This document shows, one piece after another, positions 1 to 9,842 of a stretch of 64,000 nucleotides of DNA. Every line of letters starts with the position of its first letter. Position 1 is the first letter of the stretch. Source of the stretch: Maribacter aestuarii (GTDB lineage: Bacteria; Bacteroidota; Bacteroidia; Flavobacteriales; Flavobacteriaceae); assembly GCF_027474845.2 (NCBI RefSeq), contig NZ_CP107031.2, positions 3,800,852-3,864,851 of the forward strand. Direction: 5' to 3'. A model generated the notes under the pieces. It was given only the letters and a program-made list of their open reading frames with translations. It made no database searches and was not told the DNA's origin. The translations under genes were made by a program, and so were the position numbers.

Positions 1-37
1 AACAGTAAATATTTCAACGCGTAGTTTTTGAGTCGAT

Positions 38-1165
38 TTACTCTACAAAAATAGCATAAGGAACTCCTCCCAAATCTATGTTATCCACAAAGGTAAGGTC
101 TGGTGACGGCGTTATGCGCATTAACCCACCCTTACTTTGGGTTCCGGTTTTTTCGTAGCCTATAAGGATTAAATCGTTTTTGTCGTCATACTGGACCGAT
201 GTTGCCGAAGACACCTTAAATTCTACATTTAATTGACTGTCCGTCAGAAAGTTTTCGAAATAATACAATACTGCCGTATTGGTATCGAAATCGTAAACGG
301 CGGGAATTGTTTCGGTTTCACCTTCCAAAGTTTTCAGTTGATAGTACATTTTACCTTCTAAGTCAAACGAAACAGTCTCGGAATCTATAAACTTTGGCTC
401 AGTACCTTCTCCATACTGCGTATAGACTATCTCCAAAGTATTAGGGTTCAAGGTAGTATGAAGTGTAGGGTAACTAATTATTATGTCACCGTCCGGGTTT
501 TTGAAAATTTTACTCGCATCAAATCCTAGGTTCATCTCATGGATAAGGGTGCCCGAAACAATTTCCATAACACTTATACCATTCTGGTCGGTAATGTCTT
601 CGTCAAAAGTCAATATGAAGAGTCTGTTGCTCGTAGGTACCAGTCCAATGGGTCTTTTCACCATTTCCAAATCAACAAATACTTTGTTCTCGGATGCTAG
701 GTTTACAGTTCTCACAAAATATTCCTTATCCTTTCCAACCACCTCAATTACATAGGATACAAAAAGTCGACTATCCGTATGGGATATAGCTGTTACGGTA
801 ATATCGCAGGAGCCTAAATCATTAAAAAGCTCAAATTCATCTTTGGTGTCGGTACTAAAATCGTAAATAAGCACTTCTCCAAGACAATTTCCGGTTTTGT
901 GAAAGAGACTTAATTTAGAGTCCGTTCGATAGCTCAAATCAGGGTTTGCGAATCCAGGAAAATTACTTCCCTTAGGATTTGGTTTGAGGCCATCAGCATC
1001 CTCATTTAAAAAAGTTTGTGTAAGTGAGGAGGCACTTTGTAGCAAAATAGCATAATCGGCAGCGACAGGATTTTCACCCTCGTTGACCGGTTCTACTTGA
1101 GATTTACTGCAAGACAATAGTAATAAGGCCGACAGCATGCCGACTACGGAGGCGTAGGTTTTCAT
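38..1165 (-). CDS. Hypothetical lipoprotein, probably beta-propeller-like
   Basis: I do not recognise a named family for this 375-residue protein. Residues 1-19 form a lipoprotein signal peptide with lipobox LLSC and lipidation at Cys19, so it should sit in the periplasm or on the cell surface. The mature part is made of short strand-like segments, for example around a KIFKNPDGDIII stretch, and has no enzyme motif. A beta-propeller is plausible from this pattern but is inference. It lies 26 bp downstream of the ABC-F gene on the same strand and may be read through from it. The start ATG at 1165 is supported by the signal peptide. Confidence 0.6.
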   Translation of the reverse strand: MKTYASVVGMLSALLLLSCSKSQVEPVNEGENPVAADYAILLQSASSLTQTFLNEDADGLKPNPKGSNFPGFANPDLSYRTDSKLSLFHKTGNCLGEVLIYDFSTDTKDEFELFNDLGSCDITVTAISHTDSRLFVSYVIEVVGKDKEYFVRTVNLASENKVFVDLEMVKRPIGLVPTSNRLFILTFDEDITDQNGISVMEIVSGTLIHEMNLGFDASKIFKNPDGDIIISYPTLHTTLNPNTLEIVYTQYGEGTEPKFIDSETVSFDLEGKMYYQLKTLEGETETIPAVYDFDTNTAVLYYFENFLTDSQLNVEFKVSSATSVQYDDKNDLILIGYEKTGTQSKGGLMRITPSPDLTFVDNIDLGGVPYAIFVE

Positions 1166-1191
1166 AATGTACAGATTTGGGTTAAACTATA

Positions 1192-2880
<1,689 letters not shown>

Positions 2881-3000
2881 TTAATGTATGTCCGCCTTAT
2901 CATACCTTACATCTTAACAAGCTATTATTTAACGCGCTATTAACAGCATTGGCGCGGGGGGTTCATTAAATTTGAAATTGAATCATTGGTCAATTTGTGT

Positions 3001-4386
3001 ATGGATAAATATCTATCCCTAATATTTTTACTTCTATGCATCAGCTGTTCCGACAGCGAAACAAATAACAATTCGGTTTACTTTGCCGGAGAAATCGTAA
3101 ATGCAACCAACGAATATGTTGTATTGTATAAAGGTGGGAAAGCGTTAGATTCCACAAAATTAGACGGGAATAACAGATTTTCTTTCCAACTCGACTCCAT
3201 TGAGGACGGCCTGTATCACTTTAATCATGAGCCAGAATATCAATATGTCTATCTAGAAAAAGGTGATAGCCTCCAATTACGTCTTAATACGGTTGACTTT
3301 GACGAATCACTAATTTTCTCTGGAACAAACGAAGGTGTCAATAATTTTCTTCTAGAACTTTTCTTAGCACAAGAAGAAGAAGAGAAGGATATGTACCGGA
3401 CTTACTATGACTTAGAACCTGATGATTTTAAAGCACAAATAGAGACTTTAAAGGAAGAGAAGCTTAAAACATTGGATGAAGTACAAAGTGAAACTGGTCT
3501 TTCAGATCGGGCTTATGAAATTGCAAAGGCTAGTATTGATTACTCCTATTTTAGGCATATGGAAATCTACCCTTTTGAGCATAAAAGAAAATTACGTGAG
3601 AACGCGCTTCACAATCTGCCTAATGACTTTTATTCCTATAGAAAAAATATAAACTACAACAACGGACATCTAAATTACTTAAGGCCCTATTATGATTTTA
3701 TGAAATCTCACTTCGGTAATATTTCGTATATGACCTGTGCTGAAAAATGCGGTATAAAAGGAAAGGCTGTGGGCAATCAGTTGCATTTCAACGAGCATAA
3801 ACTTCATGTGATAGATAGCTTAGTGCAAGAAAGGGAATTAAGGGACAATCTATTTAGAAATGTCGCCTTCAATTATTTGTTGAAGGAACACAATCAGCCA
3901 AAAAATAATGAAATATTTATCCAAAAATTTCAAAAAGTCTCTGGAAACAACGTTCATATAAAGGAGATCGAAACGCTCTATAATGGTATTAGAAAAATTC
4001 AACCTACGGAAGAGGTTCCGAATATCGATGTCATTGGTTTTGATGGAGAAAGAATATCTCTTAGGGAAGTAGCCAAAAATAAAAAGGTAGTATTTTACTT
4101 TTGGTCATCTGCTGATAAAAACCATTATGAAAACATTTTTAAAAGAGTTACTGAATTATATAGTGCTGATGCAAGTTTAGAGTTTATTGGGATTAGCATG
4201 AAAACAGATGAAAAGAATTGGAAAGGAATTATTCAAAATCATGGATTGAATCCTTCTAAACAATATCGTGCTGAAAACTTTAAGAAATTGACGGAAACAT
4301 TTATAATAGATAAAATGAATAAGTGCATAATAACGGAAGACGGTATAATCGTGGATGCATTTTCTAACATTTATAGCACCCTATAA
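3001..4386 (+). CDS. Thioredoxin-fold (TlpA/AhpC-like) lipoprotein lacking CxxC
   Basis: A lipoprotein of about 461 residues. I place the start at the ATG at 3001 because it gives a signal peptide directly, with lipobox CISC and Cys16 as lipid site; the in-frame TTG at 2986 adds only five residues. The first 110 residues resemble the DUF4369-type beta domain that precedes TlpA-like domains in Bacteroidota. The C-terminal 120 residues look like a thioredoxin fold (VVFYFWSS followed by helix). Where TlpA has its redox pair CxxC, this protein has SSADKN, so thiol-disulfide exchange at that site is impossible. A structural or binding role is more likely. The gene runs convergently with the SDR gene, 18 bp apart. 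Confidence 0.65.
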   Translation: MDKYLSLIFLLLCISCSDSETNNNSVYFAGEIVNATNEYVVLYKGGKALDSTKLDGNNRFSFQLDSIEDGLYHFNHEPEYQYVYLEKGDSLQLRLNTVDFDESLIFSGTNEGVNNFLLELFLAQEEEEKDMYRTYYDLEPDDFKAQIETLKEEKLKTLDEVQSETGLSDRAYEIAKASIDYSYFRHMEIYPFEHKRKLRENALHNLPNDFYSYRKNINYNNGHLNYLRPYYDFMKSHFGNISYMTCAEKCGIKGKAVGNQLHFNEHKLHVIDSLVQERELRDNLFRNVAFNYLLKEHNQPKNNEIFIQKFQKVSGNNVHIKEIETLYNGIRKIQPTEEVPNIDVIGFDGERISLREVAKNKKVVFYFWSSADKNHYENIFKRVTELYSADASLEFIGISMKTDEKNWKGIIQNHGLNPSKQYRAENFKKLTETFIIDKMNKCIITEDGIIVDAFSNIYSTL

Positions 4387-4404
4387 TCCATTATTTTATA
4401 CTTG

Positions 4405-5214
4405 TTACATTCCACTGTGTTTAAGAAGTAACTTCTCATAAACCTTATCTGGTAAAATTCTCTTAAGTACTATCGAAAAGCGCTGAAGGAAGGATCCTAC
4501 TTTATAATGCACTTTAGGGTTTTTGGTATGGATTATTTGCAATATCTTCTTAGCCACTTCTAAAGGATTACCGCCATTATCCACATCCTCGTCTATAGCG
4601 GAGAGCGTCCTCTTATAAACCTCCCTATATGGAGAGTTCGCCTGCACAGGTGAATGATAACGGCCTGAAGCAATATTGGTGGAAAAGTCACCCGGTGCGA
4701 GACATGTAAAATGAATCCCAAACGCTTTCGTCTCTAGTCTAAAACTCTCTGTTATAATTTCTAAAGCTCCTTTTGTAGCACAGTAAATACCTCTAAAAGG
4801 CAGTCCCATATATCCTGCTATGGAAGTTATGTTTATAATAAGACCATGGTTTTGCAAGCGCATTTGTGGCAATACTGCTTTGACTACATTGAGCGGTCCA
4901 TTGAAATTAGTGTCAAATGCCTTCAGAATCTCAGTTTGGGGTGTTTCCTCCAACGGTCCGGTTATGCCTATGCCTGCGTTATTTACTACGACATCCAATC
5001 TACCTTCCTTTTCAATTAAAATGTCCACAGCAGCTTGTATGCTTTCCGGATTACGTACATCCATAGATAACAATTGAAAATGGGAAAAATCGTGATACTT
5101 TGCAAGGTTACGTGTGGTACCATATACCGTAAAGCCTTTGGATGTCAAAAACACACCTATGGCCTTTCCTATACCCGAGGAGCCGCCCGTTATCAATATA
5201 ATTTCACGTTTCAT
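4405..5214 (-). CDS. Short-chain dehydrogenase/reductase (SDR)
   Basis: Classical SDR of 269 residues. The NAD(P)-binding motif TGGSSGIG lies at residues 8-15, NNAG at about 87-90 and the catalytic YxxxK as YCATK in the middle of the chain, with the catalytic Ser in the preceding NITSIAG. The C-terminal 70 residues are basic (LQRFSIVLKRILP) and may contact membranes, as in SDRs acting on lipid or sterol-like substrates. The substrate cannot be told from sequence. It is transcribed alone, between the convergent thioredoxin-fold gene and the SRP RNA gene on the same strand. Confidence 0.85.
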   Translation of the reverse strand: MKREIILITGGSSGIGKAIGVFLTSKGFTVYGTTRNLAKYHDFSHFQLLSMDVRNPESIQAAVDILIEKEGRLDVVVNNAGIGITGPLEETPQTEILKAFDTNFNGPLNVVKAVLPQMRLQNHGLIINITSIAGYMGLPFRGIYCATKGALEIITESFRLETKAFGIHFTCLAPGDFSTNIASGRYHSPVQANSPYREVYKRTLSAIDEDVDNGGNPLEVAKKILQIIHTKNPKVHYKVGSFLQRFSIVLKRILPDKVYEKLLLKHSGM

Positions 5215-5320
5215 CTAGTGTGCAAATTAACAAATAAAATAGGGATGAAGAACACCAGGTAACCGTAAAAAAACTTGATGAAAACCTAGTTAGAATTACC
5301 GTCTCCAGAATTTTGGGCAC

Positions 5321-5335
5321 AAAAAAAGGCAAGCT
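5321..5335 (-). terminator. 3' end and U-tract of the SRP RNA
   Basis: On the minus strand the 3' arm of the RNA closing stem (AGCTTGCC) runs directly into seven Ts at 5327-5321. The closing stem of the SRP RNA itself therefore appears to act as the terminator hairpin. Confidence 0.6.
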
Positions 5336-5422
5336 ACCTACATCGCACCGCTACAACCGTATACCCTTGCTGCGTTCCCGCCCTGGGGGATTCTACAGGA
5401 GCTGGTCGTGTAGGACTTGCCC
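5328..5422 (-). ncRNA. ffs: Signal recognition particle RNA (small SRP RNA, 4.5S type)
   Basis: On the minus strand the RNA begins GGGCAAGTCCTAC and ends GUAGG...CUUGCC, which pair as the closing stem. In the middle lies the conserved SRP helix 8 region CCCAGGGCGGGAACGCAGCA, with the GGAA tetraloop and the AGCA side of the internal loop that binds the M domain of Ffh. The length of about 95 nt fits a bacterial small SRP RNA without an Alu domain. The RNA directs membrane and secretory proteins to the translocon with Ffh and FtsY. The 5' end is set from the promoter just upstream and could differ by a few bases. Confidence 0.92.
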
Positions 5423-5426
5423 GGCA

Positions 5427-5456
5427 CAAATATACAATCTTTTAAATCTTTGCCAA
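5427..5456 (-). promoter_or_regulatory. SRP RNA promoter (TTGG - 18 bp - TATATTTG)
   Basis: Read on the minus strand, TTGG (5456-5453) is followed after 18 bp by TATATTTG (5434-5427), an exact match to the Bacteroidota -7 consensus TAnnTTTG. The predicted start is at about 5423-5420, precisely at the GGGCAAG 5' end of the RNA. Confidence 0.7.
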
Positions 5457-5566
5457 TCCTTTTTACTTTCTAAATTTTATGATTTAACTTGCCTATGCAA
5501 CACATAAGACATTCAAGGAAACAATAGCCTAGTCATATAAAATACCCAATTGATAATTACTTGTTA

Positions 5567-6619
5567 ATGAATAGTTTCAAGCAACTTAATTTAATATTCA
5601 TCCTCTTTTTTTTAGTTTCCTGCGGAAGTGGTAATCAAAAAGCATCCTCACTTTTCGCAATAGATTTGGAAGGTAATCCAAGAAGTATCAACCAAAATGA
5701 CATATTAGGGGTAGCCATTAAAAATTTGAAAGACAAGAAAATTGAAAAGGTCACCTATAGTATAGATGGTACTGAACTTGCATTGCGGGGAAACAAATTA
5801 AACTTCGCTATTTCCAAACTCGGAAATAGGATTTTGAAAGCAACAATCGTTTATGAAAATGATACGGTAGAAGTAACCAAAAAACTAAAGGTACTGGCAA
5901 AAGAAGCACCCGAGATTTATACCTATACCATTCTGAATGAATACCCCCATGATAATAATGCCTATACTCAAGGCTTGGAGTTTTATAAAGACACCTTATA
6001 CGAAAGTACGGGACAAAAAGGAAGGTCCTTTTTAAGGAAATTAGATTACCAGACCGGAAAGGTTTGGGCCCAAGTAGATTTGGACAAGGCTTATTTTGGG
6101 GAGGGGATTACCATTCTAAACGATAAAATTTATCAATTGACTTGGCAAAGTGGTATTGGTTTTATTTACGATCAAAAAAATATGGCCAAGTTGGATAATT
6201 TCCAATACGGAAAAAGTAGAGAAGGTTGGGGATTGACCAATGATGGTGAAAAAATTTATAAAAGCGATGGAACTGAGAAAATTTGGATTTTGGACCCAGA
6301 GACGCTTATCGAAGAAAGTTATATTGAAACGGTTACAAATTCCTCTATTTTCAATAAGGCCAACGAGCTGGAATATGTTGATGGGAAGATTTATGCCAAT
6401 GTCTATCAAAAACCCAGTGTTATGATAATTGACAGCAAATCCGGTGCTATTGAGGGCGTGGTTAACTTTAGCGGCCTGAGCGACAGGATCACCAAAGGCG
6501 CAGATTGGGATGCTAATAATGTCCTAAATGGCATTGCATACCATCCCGAAAGAAAAACTTTTTTTGTAACCGGAAAGGAATGGGATAAACTGTTCGAAGT
6601 AACCATACAAAAAAAATAA
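5567..6619 (+). CDS. Glutaminyl-peptide cyclotransferase (beta-propeller type)
   Basis: This lipoprotein of about 350 residues begins at the ATG at 5567, which gives a signal peptide with lipobox LVSC and Cys19. After roughly 110 residues of beta-rich extra domain comes the glutamine cyclotransferase propeller (PF05096 family), recognisable from YPHDNNAYTQGLEF, ESTGQKGRS, YFGEGITIL and the closing VLNGIAYHPE. The family converts N-terminal glutamine to pyroglutamate. Flavobacterial proteins exported by type IX secretion often carry N-terminal Gln after signal cleavage, so a role in their maturation is plausible inference. The stop overlaps the ATG of the thioesterase gene by one base (TAATG), so the two are probably co-translated. 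Confidence 0.85.
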   Translation: MNSFKQLNLIFILFFLVSCGSGNQKASSLFAIDLEGNPRSINQNDILGVAIKNLKDKKIEKVTYSIDGTELALRGNKLNFAISKLGNRILKATIVYENDTVEVTKKLKVLAKEAPEIYTYTILNEYPHDNNAYTQGLEFYKDTLYESTGQKGRSFLRKLDYQTGKVWAQVDLDKAYFGEGITILNDKIYQLTWQSGIGFIYDQKNMAKLDNFQYGKSREGWGLTNDGEKIYKSDGTEKIWILDPETLIEESYIETVTNSSIFNKANELEYVDGKIYANVYQKPSVMIIDSKSGAIEGVVNFSGLSDRITKGADWDANNVLNGIAYHPERKTFFVTGKEWDKLFEVTIQKK

Positions 6620-7008
6620 TGTCCAGCCATTCAAAGGAAATTCTAGTATCGGAAAATGATTTGGACGATCTTGAACATGTGAATAATGTACGCTACGTTC
6701 AATGGATTCAGGATATTTCAAAAGAACATTGGCAAAAAGTTGCTCCCCCGGAAGTTCAAGAAGAAGTGGTCTGGGTTGTAATGTCGCATTACATCGAATA
6801 TAAATCTTCGGCACTCAAAGGTGAGACAATACTTGTAAAAACCCATATCAAAGAAAGCAAAGGGGCTAGGTCAACAAGAATAGTAGAGATGTTTCACAGC
6901 ATAACAAATAAGCTCATCTTACGTTCAACTACAGAGTGGTGCCTAGTAAATAAATACAGTCAAAAACCAATACGGATATCGGAGGAAATTACGATTTTGT
7001 TTTCCTGA
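6619..7008 (+). CDS. Acyl-CoA thioesterase, hotdog fold
   Basis: A 129-residue protein of the 4-hydroxybenzoyl-CoA thioesterase type. The sequence DLDDLEHVNNVRYVQWIQD is the N-terminal hotdog motif with the catalytic Asp/Asn region and the long helix. It should hydrolyse acyl-CoA thioesters in the cytoplasm, but the chain length is unknown. It is translationally coupled to the cyclotransferase and lies 27 bp upstream of the beta-helix lipoprotein, so the three probably share a transcript. I see no shared pathway. Confidence 0.8.
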   Translation: MSSHSKEILVSENDLDDLEHVNNVRYVQWIQDISKEHWQKVAPPEVQEEVVWVVMSHYIEYKSSALKGETILVKTHIKESKGARSTRIVEMFHSITNKLILRSTTEWCLVNKYSQKPIRISEEITILFS

Positions 7009-7035
7009 ACAAGTCCAAATCTAAAGAGAATTAAG

Positions 7036-8574
7036 GTGTTAAATAAGGCTATAGTTCTGGTTTTTCTGGCGGGATTTCTCATTTTGAGCATGTCTTGCCG
7101 CAAGGATTTTGACTATAGCTCCAGCCAAGGCGATTTAACCTTTTCTAAGGATACCGTATATCTGGATACCATTTTTAGCAACATAGGCAGTAGTACTTAT
7201 TCTTTAACAGTGTATAACCGTTCCAAAGAGGACGTAATTATTCCTTCCATTCGTTTAGAGAAAGGAAATAAAAGCAACTACCGATTAAATGTTGATGGTT
7301 CAGCAGGCAAATCCTTTACCAATGTGCCCCTCTTTGCTCGGGATAGTCTATACATATATATAGAAATCACTATTGATATTGAGAATAACTCCGAAAATTC
7401 ACTTTTATATACGGATGTCATTCAGTTTGACAGTGGAAGTAATCAACAGAACATTCCATTAGTAACCCTAGTAAAGGACGCAACTTTTCTTTATCCGGGA
7501 ACCAATACCGATGGCACCAAAGAAACGATTACCCTAAGCACGGATGCGAACGGAAACGAGATTAAGGTGCAAGGCTTTGTCCTTGATGACGATCACCTCA
7601 ATTTTTTAAATGACAAACCCTACGTTATATATGGCTATGCCGTGGTGCCAGAAGGTAAAGTGTTGGTAATAAATGCAGGGGTACGGGTTCACTTTCACCA
7701 AAACTCTGGAATCCTAATCCAAGACGGTGGTGTAATCAGCATAAACGGGGTGCTAAGTGAAGATGAAGAACTTTTGAATGGTGAGGTAATCTTTGAGGGA
7801 GACCGCTTAGAACCTCAATTTTCCGATATACCTGGACAGTGGGGTTCATTATGGATTGCCAAAGGAAGCCAAGGAAACACCATAAACCATTTGACTTTGA
7901 GAAATGCAAATATTGGTCTATTCGTAGAGGGTGATGATGTGCTTGATTCGCCCACCCTATATATTAAGAATAGCCAATTCTACAATAGTGCTACATATAA
8001 CCTATTTGCAAATGGTGCTTCCATTGCGGCCGAAAACGTAGTTATTGGAAGTGCTGGGATATCTTCGCTACACTGCCAATTGGGTGGAAATTATACCTTT
8101 GTTCATAGTACGATTGCTAATTATTGGAACAAAGGTTTTAGAAATACGTCCACCATAGTAATTTCTAATTATAATCTTTTAAATCCGAATGAAGCCAGTG
8201 ACTTAATAAAGGCAGATTTTAAAAATTGTATTATTGACGGAATAAACGATTTTGAACTTTCCCTACTTACAGATAATCAAAATGCATTTGAGTTCAACTT
8301 CATGAATTGTTTTCTCAAATTCTCAAGCACAGAAGGACAGCTTACCAATCCATTATTTGATTTTGAATCCAGTAACAACTACAGCAATCTAATTTTAAAT
8401 GGTCAAACGGACTTTTTCAATCCTTATTTAGATGATTTCAGGATTGGTCTTGATTCTGACGTTGTAAATGCAGGTGATAGCAATGTGGCCTCCACCCTAC
8501 CCTTGGACATTTTGGGGAAAGAAAGGAGCTCGAATGCCGATTTAGGAGCTTATCAAGCAGCATCCAAAGAATAA
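7036..8574 (+). CDS. Right-handed beta-helix lipoprotein, function unknown
   Basis: A 512-residue lipoprotein that starts with GTG at 7036. The start is supported by the signal peptide that follows directly, with lipobox SMSC and Cys21. Residues of about 30-150 look like an immunoglobulin-type beta domain (PSIRLEKGNKSNYRLNVDG). Residues of about 190-480 show the repeating hydrophobic/Asn pattern of a parallel beta-helix, for example NHLTLRNANIGLFVEG, IKNSQFYNSATYNLFANG and FKNCIIDGIN. The end, ADLGAYQ, is the usual closing motif of such polymorphic-repeat proteins. It is probably displayed on the outer membrane. No catalytic residues are apparent. Confidence 0.65.
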   Translation: MLNKAIVLVFLAGFLILSMSCRKDFDYSSSQGDLTFSKDTVYLDTIFSNIGSSTYSLTVYNRSKEDVIIPSIRLEKGNKSNYRLNVDGSAGKSFTNVPLFARDSLYIYIEITIDIENNSENSLLYTDVIQFDSGSNQQNIPLVTLVKDATFLYPGTNTDGTKETITLSTDANGNEIKVQGFVLDDDHLNFLNDKPYVIYGYAVVPEGKVLVINAGVRVHFHQNSGILIQDGGVISINGVLSEDEELLNGEVIFEGDRLEPQFSDIPGQWGSLWIAKGSQGNTINHLTLRNANIGLFVEGDDVLDSPTLYIKNSQFYNSATYNLFANGASIAAENVVIGSAGISSLHCQLGGNYTFVHSTIANYWNKGFRNTSTIVISNYNLLNPNEASDLIKADFKNCIIDGINDFELSLLTDNQNAFEFNFMNCFLKFSSTEGQLTNPLFDFESSNNYSNLILNGQTDFFNPYLDDFRIGLDSDVVNAGDSNVASTLPLDILGKERSSNADLGAYQAASKE

Positions 8575-8648
8575 TGTCATCAAATTATTAAATAGATTGA
8601 AAGATTTTTCTTTCAAATAGTCTGATTTACTGCATTTTATAACAAAAA

Positions 8649-8680
8649 CCTCCATTTTTCTAAGGATTTCCTAGCTTAAG
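8649..8680 (+). promoter_or_regulatory. Conserved upstream motif, copy 1
   Basis: The motif is CCTCC at 8649-8653, then six bases, then the imperfect palindrome CTAAGGATTTCCTAG at 8660-8674. The same arrangement with identical spacing recurs at 12711-12736 before the unknown 217-residue protein. It ends 22 bp upstream of the LytTR gene start. A binding site for one of the nearby response regulators is the likely meaning, but this is inference. Confidence 0.5.
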
Positions 8681-8701
8681 TTTTTAATACCTATTTGTAA
8701 C

Positions 8702-9454
8702 TTGCTGTGGAACACTATTATTTTGGAATATTCTTACACCATCATTGACTCGGATGCTGTTTCCAATTTGCAATTGCGTGCATTTTTGGAAGAGTATGGC
8801 GACTTTGAGTGCGTTAGCCTCACAAAGTCCGCGTCGGATGGTATCAATACGATTCTAAAGTATTCTCCTGATATAGTTTTCATAAATCTTAACGAACATG
8901 CCGCCAGTCTTTTTCAAATGGTCATGGAGTTGCACCAGTATGTGAATCAACTTCCCATTATCATTGGTATTTCAAAATCAAAAGAGCACGCCTACGAAGC
9001 CATCAAGAATAACTTCTTTGATTATTGGCTACAGCCTTATAACGAGTTTGACATTCGCAAGTCCCTCTTAAAACTAAAACGTAAAGCGCCTAAAGAAAAA
9101 GCACCGGAGACTATCTGCCTTCAATCTTACAAAGATTTCCATTACTTAAACACAAGGGATATTCTATATCTAAAAGCGGATAATAACACCACAGAATTTA
9201 TAATGAAAGACGGTACGGTCACCAATGCCTACAAGACTTTAAAAACGTTCGAGACCCGACTTCCTAAAAACTTTATTAGAATCCACCAGAGCTATATCGT
9301 CAATACGGATTACGTTTCTCGGATAAACTTTGGTAAATCCATTTGTGCCTTAAAAGATGCGCAAGAAACACTTCCCTTTTCAAAATCGTACCGTGAGAAT
9401 ATGGACAATTTAAAAAAAATCCTCTCCAAGAGCACTGTTTCCAGCCTAAATTAA
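8702..9454 (+). CDS. LytTR-type DNA-binding regulator with a degenerate receiver domain
   Basis: The 250-residue protein has an N-terminal receiver-like domain (about residues 10-125) and a C-terminal LytTR DNA-binding domain (about 140-245, with LKADNNTTEFIMKDG and FIRIHQSYIVN). In a true receiver the segment PDIVFxDxxMP carries the phospho-acceptor Asp; here it reads PDIVFINLNEH, so Asp is replaced by Asn. The acidic pair near the N-terminus is also reduced to DSD. Phosphorylation by a kinase is therefore unlikely. The start is uncertain: no ATG fits, and TTG at 8702 is the longest choice. No kinase gene adjoins it directly; the nearest is at 9843. Confidence 0.75.
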   Translation: MLWNTIILEYSYTIIDSDAVSNLQLRAFLEEYGDFECVSLTKSASDGINTILKYSPDIVFINLNEHAASLFQMVMELHQYVNQLPIIIGISKSKEHAYEAIKNNFFDYWLQPYNEFDIRKSLLKLKRKAPKEKAPETICLQSYKDFHYLNTRDILYLKADNNTTEFIMKDGTVTNAYKTLKTFETRLPKNFIRIHQSYIVNTDYVSRINFGKSICALKDAQETLPFSKSYRENMDNLKKILSKSTVSSLN

Positions 9455-9594
9455 CAGATTCTCGCAGAAACCACTCATTTACTCATACATTTAAGTAATT
9501 CACTAAGTGTGAGCGCAATTACTTCCTACACCTGCAAAAGCTTATTACTTTGGTAGAGTAATAAAGAATTCCTCTAACTAAAAATAAATAAATT

Positions 9595-9771
9595 ATGAAA
9601 AAAGCAGTAAGTATTTTCGCAGTAGCATTGATGACTTTAGGTCTAACCACTTTTGTAGTTGAAAACAGTGCAAACGAGTTTGATTTTATGCAAGATTTGA
9701 GCAGCATGCTCGCATGTGATGATTGTGATCAAAAGTCTGAGGATAGAGAAGAGAAAGACACGTTAAGTTAA
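9595..9771 (+). CDS. Small secreted CxxC peptide (58 aa), unknown
   Basis: ATG at 9595 opens a 58-codon frame ending at TAA 9769-9771. The N-terminal 20 residues (MKKAVSIFAVALMTLGLTTF) look like a signal peptide with a basic start and a hydrophobic core. The mature part is short and acidic, with a CDDC motif at residues 41-44 and a highly charged tail. A strong intrinsic terminator follows 26 bp later, so the gene has its own transcript between the LytTR regulator and the sensor kinase. I do not recognise the family. Two cysteines spaced CxxC suggest a disulfide or metal site. Confidence 0.6.
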   Translation: MKKAVSIFAVALMTLGLTTFVVENSANEFDFMQDLSSMLACDDCDQKSEDREEKDTLS

Positions 9772-9797
9772 ACATCCATAATAATTATTTTATAGAT

Positions 9798-9828
9798 AGC
9801 CTTGAACCTTTGGTTCAAGGCTTTTTTT
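9798..9828 (+). terminator. Intrinsic terminator after the small secreted peptide
   Basis: The stem AGCCTTGAACC / GGTTCAAGGCT with a TTT loop is a perfect 11 bp hairpin, followed by a run of Ts. It separates the peptide gene from the histidine kinase gene. Confidence 0.85.
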
Positions 9829-9842
9829 ATATCTTGTGATTA

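Noticed and set aside
5313..5507. 64-codon plus-strand frame over the SRP RNA
   Set aside because: It lies opposite a clear structural RNA, has no start signal and no protein-like composition.
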